Assembly (NCBI GenBank): GCA_015069695.1
Contig: JADCRZ010000021.1
Location: forward strand, 1-64,000
Direction: 5' to 3'
From: Williamsia sp.
GTDB taxonomy: Bacteria; Bacteroidota; Bacteroidia; Chitinophagales; Chitinophagaceae
Length of the DNA stretch: 64,000 nucleotides
The translations under genes and the position numbers were made by a program. This document shows positions 17,734-26,432 of this stretch, piece after piece. Below the pieces are notes generated by a model. That model was not told the DNA's origin, did no database searches, and saw only the letters and a program-made list of their open reading frames with translations. Within the stretch, counting starts at the first letter, position 1. Every line of letters begins with the position of its first letter.

Positions 17734-19014
17734 TTAAGCAAATTCAAAGCCAATATCTTTCCGGAAGTACATTTCTTGGAAACTGATCTTTTCCAGCGCT
17801 TTTTTTGCATTCGCTGCAGCCTCTGCAACCGAGCTGCCAAATGAAGTTGCGGTAAGCACCCGTCCTCCTGTGGTCACAATTTTACCTCCCTCCTGCCGGG
17901 TAGCTGCATGAAAAAGCAGGCTGCCGGATGGCAATGGCTCCTCCAAACCCTGGATGGGAAAGCCTTTTTGAAACTGTTCAGGATAACCACCGCTTACAGT
18001 CATGACCGTGCAGGCCGTACGGGGGTCTGCCTGGATCTTTGCGTGCTCCAGGCGGTGTGTGGCCGCCATTTCAAACAATTCTACCAGATCATTCTGCAGC
18101 CGGGGCAATACCACTTCGGTCTCCGGGTCACCCAAGCGGCAGTTGTATTCAATTACATAAGGATCTTCACCTACTTTGATCAACCCGATAAATACAATAC
18201 CTGTATACCGGATCTTCTCTGCTGCCAGGCCCTTGATCGTAGGCATCACAATGCGTTGTTCTACCTTATCCATAAACACCTTGTCTGCAAAAGGTACCGG
18301 ACTTACAGCCCCCATGCCGCCGGTGTTCAGGCCGGTATCTCCCTCCCCGATCCGCTTGTAATCCTTTGCTTCCGGCAGCACAACATAGTTCCGGCCATCT
18401 GTGAGCACAAATACGCTTAGCTCCAAGCCCTGCAAGTGTTCTTCCACCACCACCTTTTTTGCAGCCTCCCCGAATTTGTTTTCCCTGATCATGGATGTAA
18501 ATTCAGCCAGCGCCTCGTCCCGGCTTGTGCAAATAAGCACACCTTTGCCGGCCGCCAATCCATCGGCTTTTAATACCACCGGCAGGGTATGCTGCTGCAG
18601 GTAAGGCAAGCCTTCTTCAAAAGAATGGTTGTCAAAGACCCGGTAAGCCGCCGTAGGAATGTCATTCCTTTTCATAAACGCTTTTGCCACTGCTTTGCTG
18701 CCTTCCAGCATCGCGCCGGCGCGTGACGGACCAATCAGCAGGATAGAACGAAGCGATGCTTCATCGTAAAAGAAATCAGCAATGCCTTTTACCAGCGGCT
18801 CTTCCGGACCAACTACCAGCATACCAATCTCTTCTTTTAAACAAAAAGCGCCTAATGCATTGAAATCGGTGGGCTGGATGGAAACATTGGTGCCGCACTG
18901 CGTTGTTCCTGCATTGCCGGGCGCGATAAACAATCTTGTGCAGAGCGGACTTTGGGCGAGTTTCCAGGCAAGCGCATGTTCACGCCCGCCGGAGCCAAGT
19001 AAAAGGATGTTCAT
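17734..19014 (-). CDS. purD: Phosphoribosylamine-glycine ligase
   Basis: This enzyme catalyses the ATP-dependent ligation of glycine to phosphoribosylamine in purine synthesis. It is a 426-residue ATP-grasp enzyme. The N-terminal motif GSGGREHALAWKL is at about 7-19, with PGNAGT near 35, the ATP-binding LPVVLKADGLAAGKGV near 138-153, and GDPETEVVLPRL near 285. I take ATG 19014 as the start because the family begins directly with the strand before GSGGREH; the 23 upstream residues are unrelated. It is divergent from the peptide transporter gene. No other pur gene is nearby. Confidence 0.95.
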   Translation of the reverse strand: MNILLLGSGGREHALAWKLAQSPLCTRLFIAPGNAGTTQCGTNVSIQPTDFNALGAFCLKEEIGMLVVGPEEPLVKGIADFFYDEASLRSILLIGPSRAGAMLEGSKAVAKAFMKRNDIPTAAYRVFDNHSFEEGLPYLQQHTLPVVLKADGLAAGKGVLICTSRDEALAEFTSMIRENKFGEAAKKVVVEEHLQGLELSVFVLTDGRNYVVLPEAKDYKRIGEGDTGLNTGGMGAVSPVPFADKVFMDKVEQRIVMPTIKGLAAEKIRYTGIVFIGLIKVGEDPYVIEYNCRLGDPETEVVLPRLQNDLVELFEMAATHRLEHAKIQADPRTACTVMTVSGGYPEQFQKGFPIQGLEEPLPSGSLLFHAATRQEGGKIVTTGGRVLTATSFGSSVAEAAANAKKALEKISFQEMYFRKDIGFEFA

Positions 19015-19204
19015 ATCTCGGATGGTTAAAACTGCTTTTAAATACCTGTAAGCAAACAAGTGAATGCTGCGAAGAAACAGCAATTTCCGCTACCCGGAAC
19101 AAAAATCAGGAAGATTAAAGACAATGTAGCGGGAGATCAGTTGATGCATCTAATTAATCTGTATTTTGGGGAAGCTAATACGATCCTTACACAAAAACTG
19201 CATT

Positions 19205-20794
19205 ATGCGTCAAAGAGTAACTGCATCAAACAGCCATCCCACCGGTTTATACATTCTTGCTACTACTGAAATGTGGGAACGGTTCAATTACTACGGGATG
19301 CGGTCTATCCTGACGCTGTTTATGACAAAGGCTCTTTTGCTGGATAAGGCTTATTCGTCTAACCTGTACGGAAGCTACACGGGGCTGATCTTTTTAACGC
19401 CGCTCATCGGTGGTTATGTTGCAGACAGGTATTGGGGGAACAGCCGCTCTATCGTGATGGGTGGACTTGTAATGGCCATCGGCGAATTCTTTCTTTTTTT
19501 CTGCAGCAACTTTTACAAGAGCGCGCCACAGCTTTCCGGAATGTTGTTCTTTGTTGGATTGGGATGCATGATCGCGGGGAACGGCTTATTCAAACCCAAT
19601 ATTTCTTCCCTGGTAGGACAACTATATCCTTCCAACGACCGGCGCAAGGATGCAGCCTATACCATATTTTATATGGGCATCAACACCGGGGCTGCCCTTG
19701 GGCCACTGATCTGTGGCGGGCTGGGTGATACCAATGATCCGTCCGATTTTAAATGGGCGTTCCTGGCAGGTGGCATCGGCATGATCATCAGCGTTATCAT
19801 CCAGAAAATATTTCAGCGCAGGTTCGTGATTGACCCCACGGGTACTCCCTTGGGCGGGGTGCCGGCAGGTTCGCCCCGGCAAGCATCCAATCCGCTCATG
19901 ATCGCAGGCTCCCTTTTTCTGTTCGCCATTCTGATGATCGGGATTCTTTATACCGATGCAAAGGTTTTTGGCTTTCTGCCCTACCTGCTCGCCGTGTCTG
20001 CCTTGTTTATCATTGTATTTATTTTTTCAGATAAAAGTCTGACCCCGGTTGAGAAACAAAAAATCCAGGTGATATTCATCGTCTCATTCTTTGTCGTGTT
20101 CTTCTGGACCGCTTTTGAGCAGGCCGGTGTTTCGCTGACATTTTTTGCGGAAGAAAAAACCCGGCGCAACCTGGGTTGGAGCTGGCTGCCGGACCGTTTT
20201 AAAACGATTCCGACGAGCTGGTTTCAAACCCTGAATGCGCTGTTTGTTGTGGGCTTTGCACCCCTGTTTGCCTGGCTTTGGCTGAAACTGGGTAAGCGCG
20301 AACCTTCGTCGCCGACAAAAATGGCGATCGGATTGTTGCTGATCGCCCTCGGTTTCCTGGTGATCGCTACAGGTGCCAAAGGCCTCGGCCCAGGCATAAA
20401 GGTCAGTATGATCTGGCTTACTGTCATGTACGCATTTCATACCTGGGGCGAACTGAGTATATCTCCCATTGGTTTGTCGCTGGTGAACAAGCTCTCACCG
20501 TTGAAGTTTGCTTCTCTCCTCATGGCTGTCTGGTTTCTTGCCAATGCGCTGGCCAACAAACTGGCAGGCTCGCTGAGTTCTTTGTATCCGGAAGAAGGCA
20601 AAACCACCCATCTGTTTGGCTACCAGATCAACAACCTGTATGATTATTTTATGCTCTTTGTATTTGCTTCCGGACTTGCTTCGCTGATCTTGTTCCTGAT
20701 CTCCAAAAAATTGCAGTCGATGATGAAAGGCGGCAAGTATGCAACGGAAGATCTGGCATCAGGGGGTGCTGATCCGGCCTTGCTGCACAATTAG
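19205..20794 (+). CDS. POT-family proton-coupled oligopeptide transporter
   Basis: This 529-residue major-facilitator protein with about 14 hydrophobic helices imports di- and tripeptides with protons. The POT signature ExxERFxYYG is at residues 22-31, directly in the first helix, and FYMGINTGAALGPL near 156-169 is the second family motif. ATG 19205 is chosen because it places the signature at the usual distance from the start; the frame can extend 13 residues upstream. A TATTTTG element lies at 19162-19168. Confidence 0.9.
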   Translation: MRQRVTASNSHPTGLYILATTEMWERFNYYGMRSILTLFMTKALLLDKAYSSNLYGSYTGLIFLTPLIGGYVADRYWGNSRSIVMGGLVMAIGEFFLFFCSNFYKSAPQLSGMLFFVGLGCMIAGNGLFKPNISSLVGQLYPSNDRRKDAAYTIFYMGINTGAALGPLICGGLGDTNDPSDFKWAFLAGGIGMIISVIIQKIFQRRFVIDPTGTPLGGVPAGSPRQASNPLMIAGSLFLFAILMIGILYTDAKVFGFLPYLLAVSALFIIVFIFSDKSLTPVEKQKIQVIFIVSFFVVFFWTAFEQAGVSLTFFAEEKTRRNLGWSWLPDRFKTIPTSWFQTLNALFVVGFAPLFAWLWLKLGKREPSSPTKMAIGLLLIALGFLVIATGAKGLGPGIKVSMIWLTVMYAFHTWGELSISPIGLSLVNKLSPLKFASLLMAVWFLANALANKLAGSLSSLYPEEGKTTHLFGYQINNLYDYFMLFVFASGLASLILFLISKKLQSMMKGGKYATEDLASGGADPALLHN

Positions 20795-20822
20795 TAGAAA
20801 ATGAATTGAGGGTTTGTAGTGA

Positions 20823-21209
20823 TCAATTGTTCTTGAAGGGTACCACCATTTGAAAAACCGGGATGGTTACCCGGAATGTTTTTTTGTTGTTGATGTTTTC
20901 CATCAGGTATGTTCCGTACATCCGGCCCATTTCTGTACGCAGGTTGCAACCGCTTACATACTGGTATTTTTCACCTGGGTTGAGGACGGGTTGAACGCCT
21001 ACAACCCCCTCTCCTTCTACTTCCCGGTGTTCGCCGTTGCTGTCAAAAATATACCAGTGCCGGCGCTGGAGCTTAACAGGAAATGGGTTGCGGTTCTCGA
21101 TGGTGATGCGGTAAGCAAACATAAATTCTCCTGATACCGGATTGGAGTAATCCGGCTGATAGAAAGTTTCTACATTTACTTCAATTCCTTCAGAAATGGT
21201 TGAAGCCAT
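20823..21209 (-). CDS. apaG: ApaG (Co2+/Mg2+ efflux-associated) domain protein
   Basis: This is a 128-residue stand-alone ApaG domain, a fibronectin-III-like beta sandwich. Family features are YRITIENRNPFPVKLQRRHW near 30-49 and the glycine-rich loop EGEGVVGVQPVLNPGE near 60-75. The biochemical role of ApaG is not settled; links to Co2+ resistance and to nucleotides have been reported for homologues. It is convergent with the transporter gene, 28 bp apart. Confidence 0.9.
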   Translation of the reverse strand: MASTISEGIEVNVETFYQPDYSNPVSGEFMFAYRITIENRNPFPVKLQRRHWYIFDSNGEHREVEGEGVVGVQPVLNPGEKYQYVSGCNLRTEMGRMYGTYLMENINNKKTFRVTIPVFQMVVPFKNN

Positions 21210-21391
21210 AAGAAATAGATAATTTGATCGGGCGGCAAACCTGTTGCGGATTTACACCCTGATTAACTGGTCTGAGCTTCAACTAAAGTAAGCCAAATTT
21301 TTCTTATCTGAAGATTGATCTTGTCTGACCTGTATAAATCGCAAAAAAAATATACATTGCCGTCAGGCTCAATAACCATAAAAAAAGGTAT

Positions 21392-22843
21392 ATGAAAGTT
21401 GCAGTAGCAAAAGGCGATGGCATCGGTCCGGAAATCATGGAAGCTGTATTGAACATCTTCAACGCAAACGGGGTTCCGCTTGAATATGAGTACGTGGACA
21501 TGGGCAAATGGGTTTTTGACAAAGGCTATTCAAACGGCATGACACCGGCTGCGCAGCAAGCCATAGAAACTTACGGCATCCTTTTCAAAGGTCCGATGGA
21601 AACACCCAAAGGCAAGGGGGTAAAAAGCGTGAACGTAACAGCACGCAAAACCTGGAATACCTATGCCAACAAGCGCGTGTTTCAAACCCTGCACGGAGTA
21701 GACACGGTGTTTTCCAAAGCCGGCATTCCGATCGATATTACGATTGTACGGGAAAATATCGAAGACACATACGGGGGCATCGAGCACATGCTCACGCATG
21801 ATGTATCACTCAGCCGCCGCTTTATTACGCGGCCTGGCAGCATGCAAGTGATCCGCTATGCTTTTGAGATGGCCAAGAAAAAAGAAGCCAAACGCATCAC
21901 CTGCGGCCACAAAGCCAATATTATGAAGCTGACCGATGGCCTGTTCCTGGAATGTTTTTATGAGGTAGCCAAAGAATATCCTGAATTAAAAGCTGATGAC
22001 ATAATTGTGGACGACCTGGCCATGAAGCTGGTGGTGCGGCCCAATGAATTTGATGTAGTGGTACTCACCAACCTGCAGGGAGATATCATTTCTGATCTCT
22101 GTGCCGGTTTGGTGGGCGGATTGGGATTCGCTCCCAGTGCCAATATTGGTGATCATATTTCTATTTTTGAAGCGGTACATGGAACAGCGCCGGATATTGC
22201 CGGCAGAAATATTGCCAACCCCACAGCTTTGCTCCTGAGCGGACTGGCCATGCTGCGGCATATCGGGCTGATGGAAAATGCAGCTACGATAGAAAATGCC
22301 TTGCTGTACACCCTGGAAAGCGGCGTGCATACCGGTGATTTTGGCAACAAGCAAACGCCTTCGCTTAATACCACCCAATTTGCAGCAGCTATTATCAGCA
22401 ATTTTGGCAAAACGCCTCAGAACGGTGCCAAGCCCCTGCTGGCGAATTCCATTGTTACACCCACCCTGTTCCAACCGGATCACAATGCCATGATGGAGTC
22501 AAAAGAAACAGAATTGGAAAGGATCCAGGGCGCAGATTTTTTTATTGAAAGCAATGAACAGCCGGCAGACATTGCACGCAAATGTTTGCGGCATGCCGGC
22601 CTGAAATTCAAGCTGATTAACATCAGCAACCGGGGAACGCAGGTATGGCCTACAGGTTCCATTTACACCAACCTGGTGAATCAATACAATGTACGTTTTG
22701 AAACAGTGGATGAGAATGCGCTGAGCCAGCATGACATCTCTGGTTTGTATGTAAGCCTGATCGGTGATTTTAAGATCTGCTCACTCGAATTGCTGTTGAT
22801 GCTGGGTAACAAAAGGGCGTACAGCTTGGCACAAGGCCAGTGA
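21392..22843 (+). CDS. icd: Isocitrate dehydrogenase, probably NAD-dependent
   Basis: This TCA-cycle enzyme converts isocitrate to 2-oxoglutarate. It has 483 residues. The beta-decarboxylating dehydrogenase core spans about 1-340 (substrate motif KSVNVTAR with Ser79, Asn81, Arg85; NIEDTYGGIEH near 122), followed by a C-terminal extension of about 140 residues as in Thermus-type IDH. The cofactor loop reads HGTAPDIAG at 263-271 with Ala275. Escherichia coli NADP-IDH has Lys-Tyr and Val at the three matching places, while NAD-type enzymes have Asp-Ile and Ala. I therefore infer NAD preference. It is monocistronic. Confidence 0.85.
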   Translation: MKVAVAKGDGIGPEIMEAVLNIFNANGVPLEYEYVDMGKWVFDKGYSNGMTPAAQQAIETYGILFKGPMETPKGKGVKSVNVTARKTWNTYANKRVFQTLHGVDTVFSKAGIPIDITIVRENIEDTYGGIEHMLTHDVSLSRRFITRPGSMQVIRYAFEMAKKKEAKRITCGHKANIMKLTDGLFLECFYEVAKEYPELKADDIIVDDLAMKLVVRPNEFDVVVLTNLQGDIISDLCAGLVGGLGFAPSANIGDHISIFEAVHGTAPDIAGRNIANPTALLLSGLAMLRHIGLMENAATIENALLYTLESGVHTGDFGNKQTPSLNTTQFAAAIISNFGKTPQNGAKPLLANSIVTPTLFQPDHNAMMESKETELERIQGADFFIESNEQPADIARKCLRHAGLKFKLINISNRGTQVWPTGSIYTNLVNQYNVRFETVDENALSQHDISGLYVSLIGDFKICSLELLLMLGNKRAYSLAQGQ

Positions 22844-22896
22844 TCTGACCGGTCCTGTTTATTTTGCTTACGTGCAGCTGGCTAGCGCAGCTGCTT

Positions 22897-23238
22897 CTAC
22901 ATCTTTTTCGCCGCAGAGTATCCGTTGTTTTTTAACCATTGCAGCACTTTATCGCGCTGGTCTCCCTGTACAATGATCTCAAGGTCTTTCACGGAGCCGC
23001 CGGTACCGCAAAATGCTTTTAATTTTCTGCCCAGTTCCTGTGCATCGTCCTCGCGTCCTGCAAAGCCAGTTACCAGGGTAACTGCCTTCCCTGCGCGTTG
23101 TTTGGTATCCAGCCTGATCCTTAGTTTTTGCTGGGCAGGAGGAAGTGTATTTATCTGTTCTTCCGGCTGATGAAGCTGAAATCCTGGATTGGTTGAATAA
23201 ACGATGCCATCCGGATTGCTGGTCTTTTTCTTGCTCAT
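22897..23238 (-). CDS. SUI1/eIF1-like translation factor (YciH family)
   Basis: This 113-residue protein has a C-terminal SUI1 fold, the bacterial counterpart of eukaryotic translation initiation factor eIF1. Visible marks are VTLVTGFAGREDDAQELGR near 53-71, FCGTGGSVKDLEIIVQGD near 78-95, and the terminal GYSAAKK. The first 45 residues are a low-complexity, Lys/Gln-rich tail. In bacteria the role in start-site fidelity is suggested but not firmly established. It is convergent with icd. Confidence 0.88.
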   Translation of the reverse strand: MSKKKTSNPDGIVYSTNPGFQLHQPEEQINTLPPAQQKLRIRLDTKQRAGKAVTLVTGFAGREDDAQELGRKLKAFCGTGGSVKDLEIIVQGDQRDKVLQWLKNNGYSAAKKM

Positions 23239-23355
23239 ACTATACCATTTTCAACCTGCTGTATAATCGGTGTTTTATCTTTTCAAGCAACTCAGGCTCT
23301 TATCAGCTTATGCATGCTTATACAAAAGCAACGGGCTTCCCTCCCGGTTTTGGCT

Positions 23356-24210
23356 TTACACCATGACAGCTTTAAGGCTCAGGTCAAGGCTTTGTGCCTG
23401 GTGGATCAGGGCTCCCACGCTTACATAGTCTACACCCGTTCTGGCATACTCCACAATGTTGTCGAGGTTGATGCCGCCACTGGCTTCTGTTTCAATAAGG
23501 CCGTCTATGATGCGCATGGCTTGCCGGATCTGGTCAGGCGAAAAGTTATCGAGCATAATGCGATCAACCTTACCTGTCGCCACTGCCTGCCTTACCTCTT
23601 CGATGGAACGGGTCTCTACTTCGATCTTCAGGTGGAGTCCGTTTGCCTGTACATAGTCCCATGCCTTGACCACAGCAGCTTCTATGCCGCCGCTGTAATC
23701 AATGTGGTTGTCTTTGAGCATGATCATATCATACAGGCCAAAGCGGTGATTGACGCCCCCACCGATGCGGACGGCTTCTTTTTCCAACAGGCGAAAATTG
23801 GGCGTCGTTTTACGGGTGTCCAGCACCTGTGTTTTGTATCCGCGCAGGCGGGCAACATACTGGTGGGTTAACGTGGCAATGCCGCTCATGCGCTGCATGC
23901 AATTAAGCACCAGCCGCTCGCATTGAAGGATGGTATGAACTTTGGCTGTTACTTCAAAAGCCTGCTCACCTGTCTTCATTTCATCCCCATCTTTTTTAAA
24001 CGCGGTGAACAGGCAACCCGGTTCTTTGAACAGAAATATCTGTTCTGCCACTTCCATACCAGCCAGTATGCCATCCTGTTTTATCTTTAATACAGCTTTA
24101 CCGCTGGATTGGGATGGAATGCAGGACAGGGTTGAATAATCACCATTGCCTATATCTTCTTCTAAAGCCGATTTTATAAGGAAGTTTAACTTGTTGGGAG
24201 GGAGTGCCAT
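23356..24210 (-). CDS. nadC: Nicotinate-nucleotide pyrophosphorylase (carboxylating)
   Basis: NadC converts quinolinate and PRPP to nicotinate mononucleotide in NAD synthesis. It has 284 residues. The N-terminal segment EEDIGNGDYST (about 14-24) and the phosphoribosyl-binding barrel motifs LDTRKTTPNFR (about 138-148), GGGVNHR and MLKDNHI are typical. Start ATG 24210 matches the family N-terminus. A perfect -7 element lies only 5 bp upstream, implying a nearly leaderless mRNA. nadA and nadB are not in the window. Confidence 0.93.
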   Translation of the reverse strand: MALPPNKLNFLIKSALEEDIGNGDYSTLSCIPSQSSGKAVLKIKQDGILAGMEVAEQIFLFKEPGCLFTAFKKDGDEMKTGEQAFEVTAKVHTILQCERLVLNCMQRMSGIATLTHQYVARLRGYKTQVLDTRKTTPNFRLLEKEAVRIGGGVNHRFGLYDMIMLKDNHIDYSGGIEAAVVKAWDYVQANGLHLKIEVETRSIEEVRQAVATGKVDRIMLDNFSPDQIRQAMRIIDGLIETEASGGINLDNIVEYARTGVDYVSVGALIHQAQSLDLSLKAVMV

Positions 24211-24215
24211 GTGAA

Positions 24216-24223
24216 CAAATCTA
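24216..24223 (-). promoter_or_regulatory. TAnnTTTG -7 element of nadC, implying a leaderless mRNA
   Basis: On the minus strand this reads TAGATTTG, an exact consensus match, ending 5 bp before the nadC ATG. The predicted transcript start coincides with the start codon. It lies just past the terminator of the upstream gene, which supports a separate transcription unit. Confidence 0.5.
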
Positions 24224-24236
24224 GCTAAAACTAGCT

Positions 24237-24270
24237 GAAAAAAAGAACCCTGCAATAATGCAAGGTTCTT
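24237..24270 (-). terminator. Intrinsic terminator after the DUF4783 gene
   Basis: On the minus strand, arms AAGAACC (24270-24264 side) and GGTTCTT (24249-24243 side) plus an inner TGCA/TGCA pair form a stem with one mismatch and a 4-nt loop. Seven U residues follow (24244-24238). It separates the DUF4783 gene from nadC. Confidence 0.65.
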
Positions 24271-24292
24271 TAATCTTCAAGGGGACAATTAT

Positions 24293-24682
24293 TTAGTCGA
24301 GCTTTTGAAAGCGCAAATCTTGTAAGTATTGTTTATCTCCTTTTTGTTTCATGAACAAGGTTGTTCTGTAATTACCGCCATTGGTATGCAAAGTGCCGAT
24401 GCAGTAATTTGTTTCAGGGTTTTCACTCTTGTAGCGCAGGTCAAAGTTCCTGACATTGTTCCTGTGAAAGAACTCTCTTAAAATCATCTCGGCCTGCGTA
24501 CGGCTGTAATTGTCTGCATTGTCAGGGAGCGAAATATCTACCCTGTTATCGAAATACTTGGAAAGCTGCGCCGCATTTCCTGATTTCAAGGCTACCAGAA
24601 CATTGTCCATTTCAACCGTGTTAACAAAGGAACAACACACAATGGCCAGCACAATAGAAATAGACCCCAGGTACTTTTTCAT
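24293..24682 (-). CDS. Secreted DUF4783 protein (NTF2-like)
   Basis: This 129-residue protein has a signal peptide (about 1-23) and a small alpha/beta domain of the DUF4783 family, which is common in Bacteroidota and resembles the NTF2/SnoaL fold. Visible marks are LKSGNAAQLSKYFDNRVDIS near 32-51, a central QAEMILREFF, and the closing YLQDLRFQKL. The function of the family is unknown; the location is periplasmic. It has its own terminator, so it is probably monocistronic. Confidence 0.75.
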   Translation of the reverse strand: MKKYLGSISIVLAIVCCSFVNTVEMDNVLVALKSGNAAQLSKYFDNRVDISLPDNADNYSRTQAEMILREFFHRNNVRNFDLRYKSENPETNYCIGTLHTNGGNYRTTLFMKQKGDKQYLQDLRFQKLD

Positions 24683-24853
24683 ATAAAAATGTAGTTTTTC
24701 ATAATCCCTGCTTGCCTGCTAACACCGGATTAAAATCAGCCGGAAGTATACTAAAAACATGCCAGATTTACCAACCAAATTTTTTTTGATTTTATTTTAC
24801 CAGAAACAGGGCATTCTGTAAACGGTTGAGTCAAAATAATTTAGTTTCGTTGC

Positions 24854-26377
24854 ATGAACGATCGAAAAGTTATCCTGGTTATCATGGACGGCTGGGGCCT
24901 GGGAAAAGTTGCTTCCAGCGATGCCATTCAACACGCGCATGTGCCTTTCATCAATTCTTTGTATAACAAGTATTCCAATACTACGCTGATCACCTGTGGA
25001 GAAAGCGTTGGTTTACCGGAAGGCCAAATGGGCAACAGTGAAGTGGGCCATCTGAACCTTGGCGCCGGCCGCATTGTATACCAGGAGCTGCAGCGCATTC
25101 ACGTATCGATCCGCAACGGAGAGTTTTACCAAAACCCCCAGTTGCTCGCAGCGCTGCAATACGCCAAGCAAAACAACAAGCCCCTGCACCTGATCGGGTT
25201 GGTAAGCGATGGCGGAGTTCATTCCCATACCTCCCACTTAAAAGCGATTACCTCCCTTTGTGCCACCGAAGGGGTTGAACAGGTTTATATTCATGCTTTT
25301 ACGGATGGCCGGGATACAGATCCCAAAAGCGGTTTTTCTTTTATAAAAGATCTGCAGACCCATCTGGATCACACAACCGCCCGAATCGCCAGCGTTACCG
25401 GCCGCTACTATGCGATGGACCGCGACAAGCGCTGGGAACGGGTAAAGCTGGCTTATGATGCCCTGGTAAATGGTGCCGGCACCCGTGTTACCAGTGCCTT
25501 GGAATCCATCGAAGATTCTTATAAACAAGGCATAACAGATGAATTTGTAAAGCCGATTATAGTTGTGGGTGAAGATGGGCAGCCACTGGCAACCATCAAG
25601 GACGGAGACGCAGTGATCTGCTTCAACTTCAGAACCGACCGGTGCCGGGAGATCAGCCAGGTGCTGAGCCAGACCGACATGCCGGAGTACGGAATGAAAA
25701 AGTTGGCCATCCATTATACTACCATGACGGAGTACGACAAAACATTCCAGAACGTAGCGGTTATCTTTGAAACCGACAACCTGAACAAGACGCTGGGAGA
25801 AGTGCTGGCGGCAAACAATAAGAAACAATTGCGGATGGCTGAAACTGAAAAATATCCGCATGTAACCTTTTTCTTCAGCGGTGGAAGAGAAGTTCCGTTT
25901 GAAGGTGAGCAACGCATGATGGTAGCTTCCCCCAAAGTGGCCACCTACGACCTGCAGCCCGAAATGAGCGCGTATGAACTGACCGACAAAGTGGTAGGAG
26001 CCATCGAAACAGCCCAGTTTGATTTTATTTGCATCAACTACGCCAATACCGACATGGTAGGCCATACAGGTATCTGGACGGCCGTGATCAAGGCGGCAGA
26101 AACCGTAAACGAATGTGTGGAACGGCTGGTAACTGCTGCCCTGCCAAAAGGATATACGATCTTTCTTACGGCCGATCATGGCAATGCAGACTTTATGATC
26201 AACGAGGACGGTTCACCCAATACCGCCCATTCGCTCAACCCGGTGCCCTTCTTTATTATCGACAACGAATGGAAAGGAGATATTCAACCTGGCAAGCTGG
26301 GTGATATTGCACCTACTATTCTGACCATGATGAACCTGCCTGTCCCGGATGAAATGACAGGAAAAATACTGGTTTGA
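24854..26377 (+). CDS. gpmI: 2,3-bisphosphoglycerate-independent phosphoglycerate mutase
   Basis: GpmI interconverts 3- and 2-phosphoglycerate in glycolysis through a phosphoserine. It has 507 residues, the normal length. The N-terminal metal motif is IMDGWG (10-15), the catalytic Ser62 lies in MGNSEVGH, HAFTDGRDTDP is near 127-137, and FLTADHGNAD carries the C-terminal metal ligands. It starts with ATG 24854. A one-mismatch -7 element, TAGTTTCG (24842-24849), leaves a leader of only a few nucleotides. Confidence 0.96.
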   Translation: MNDRKVILVIMDGWGLGKVASSDAIQHAHVPFINSLYNKYSNTTLITCGESVGLPEGQMGNSEVGHLNLGAGRIVYQELQRIHVSIRNGEFYQNPQLLAALQYAKQNNKPLHLIGLVSDGGVHSHTSHLKAITSLCATEGVEQVYIHAFTDGRDTDPKSGFSFIKDLQTHLDHTTARIASVTGRYYAMDRDKRWERVKLAYDALVNGAGTRVTSALESIEDSYKQGITDEFVKPIIVVGEDGQPLATIKDGDAVICFNFRTDRCREISQVLSQTDMPEYGMKKLAIHYTTMTEYDKTFQNVAVIFETDNLNKTLGEVLAANNKKQLRMAETEKYPHVTFFFSGGREVPFEGEQRMMVASPKVATYDLQPEMSAYELTDKVVGAIETAQFDFICINYANTDMVGHTGIWTAVIKAAETVNECVERLVTAALPKGYTIFLTADHGNADFMINEDGSPNTAHSLNPVPFFIIDNEWKGDIQPGKLGDIAPTILTMMNLPVPDEMTGKILV

Positions 26378-26432
26378 CCCTTGTTGAATTCCATCTATAT
26401 TACCCAAAAAACCTCTAACCCAACCTGTTACT

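Noticed and set aside
25238-26179. 313-residue open frame antisense to gpmI
   Set aside because: It lies entirely within the highly conserved gpmI gene on the other strand and has no recognisable motif; it is a shadow of the real gene.
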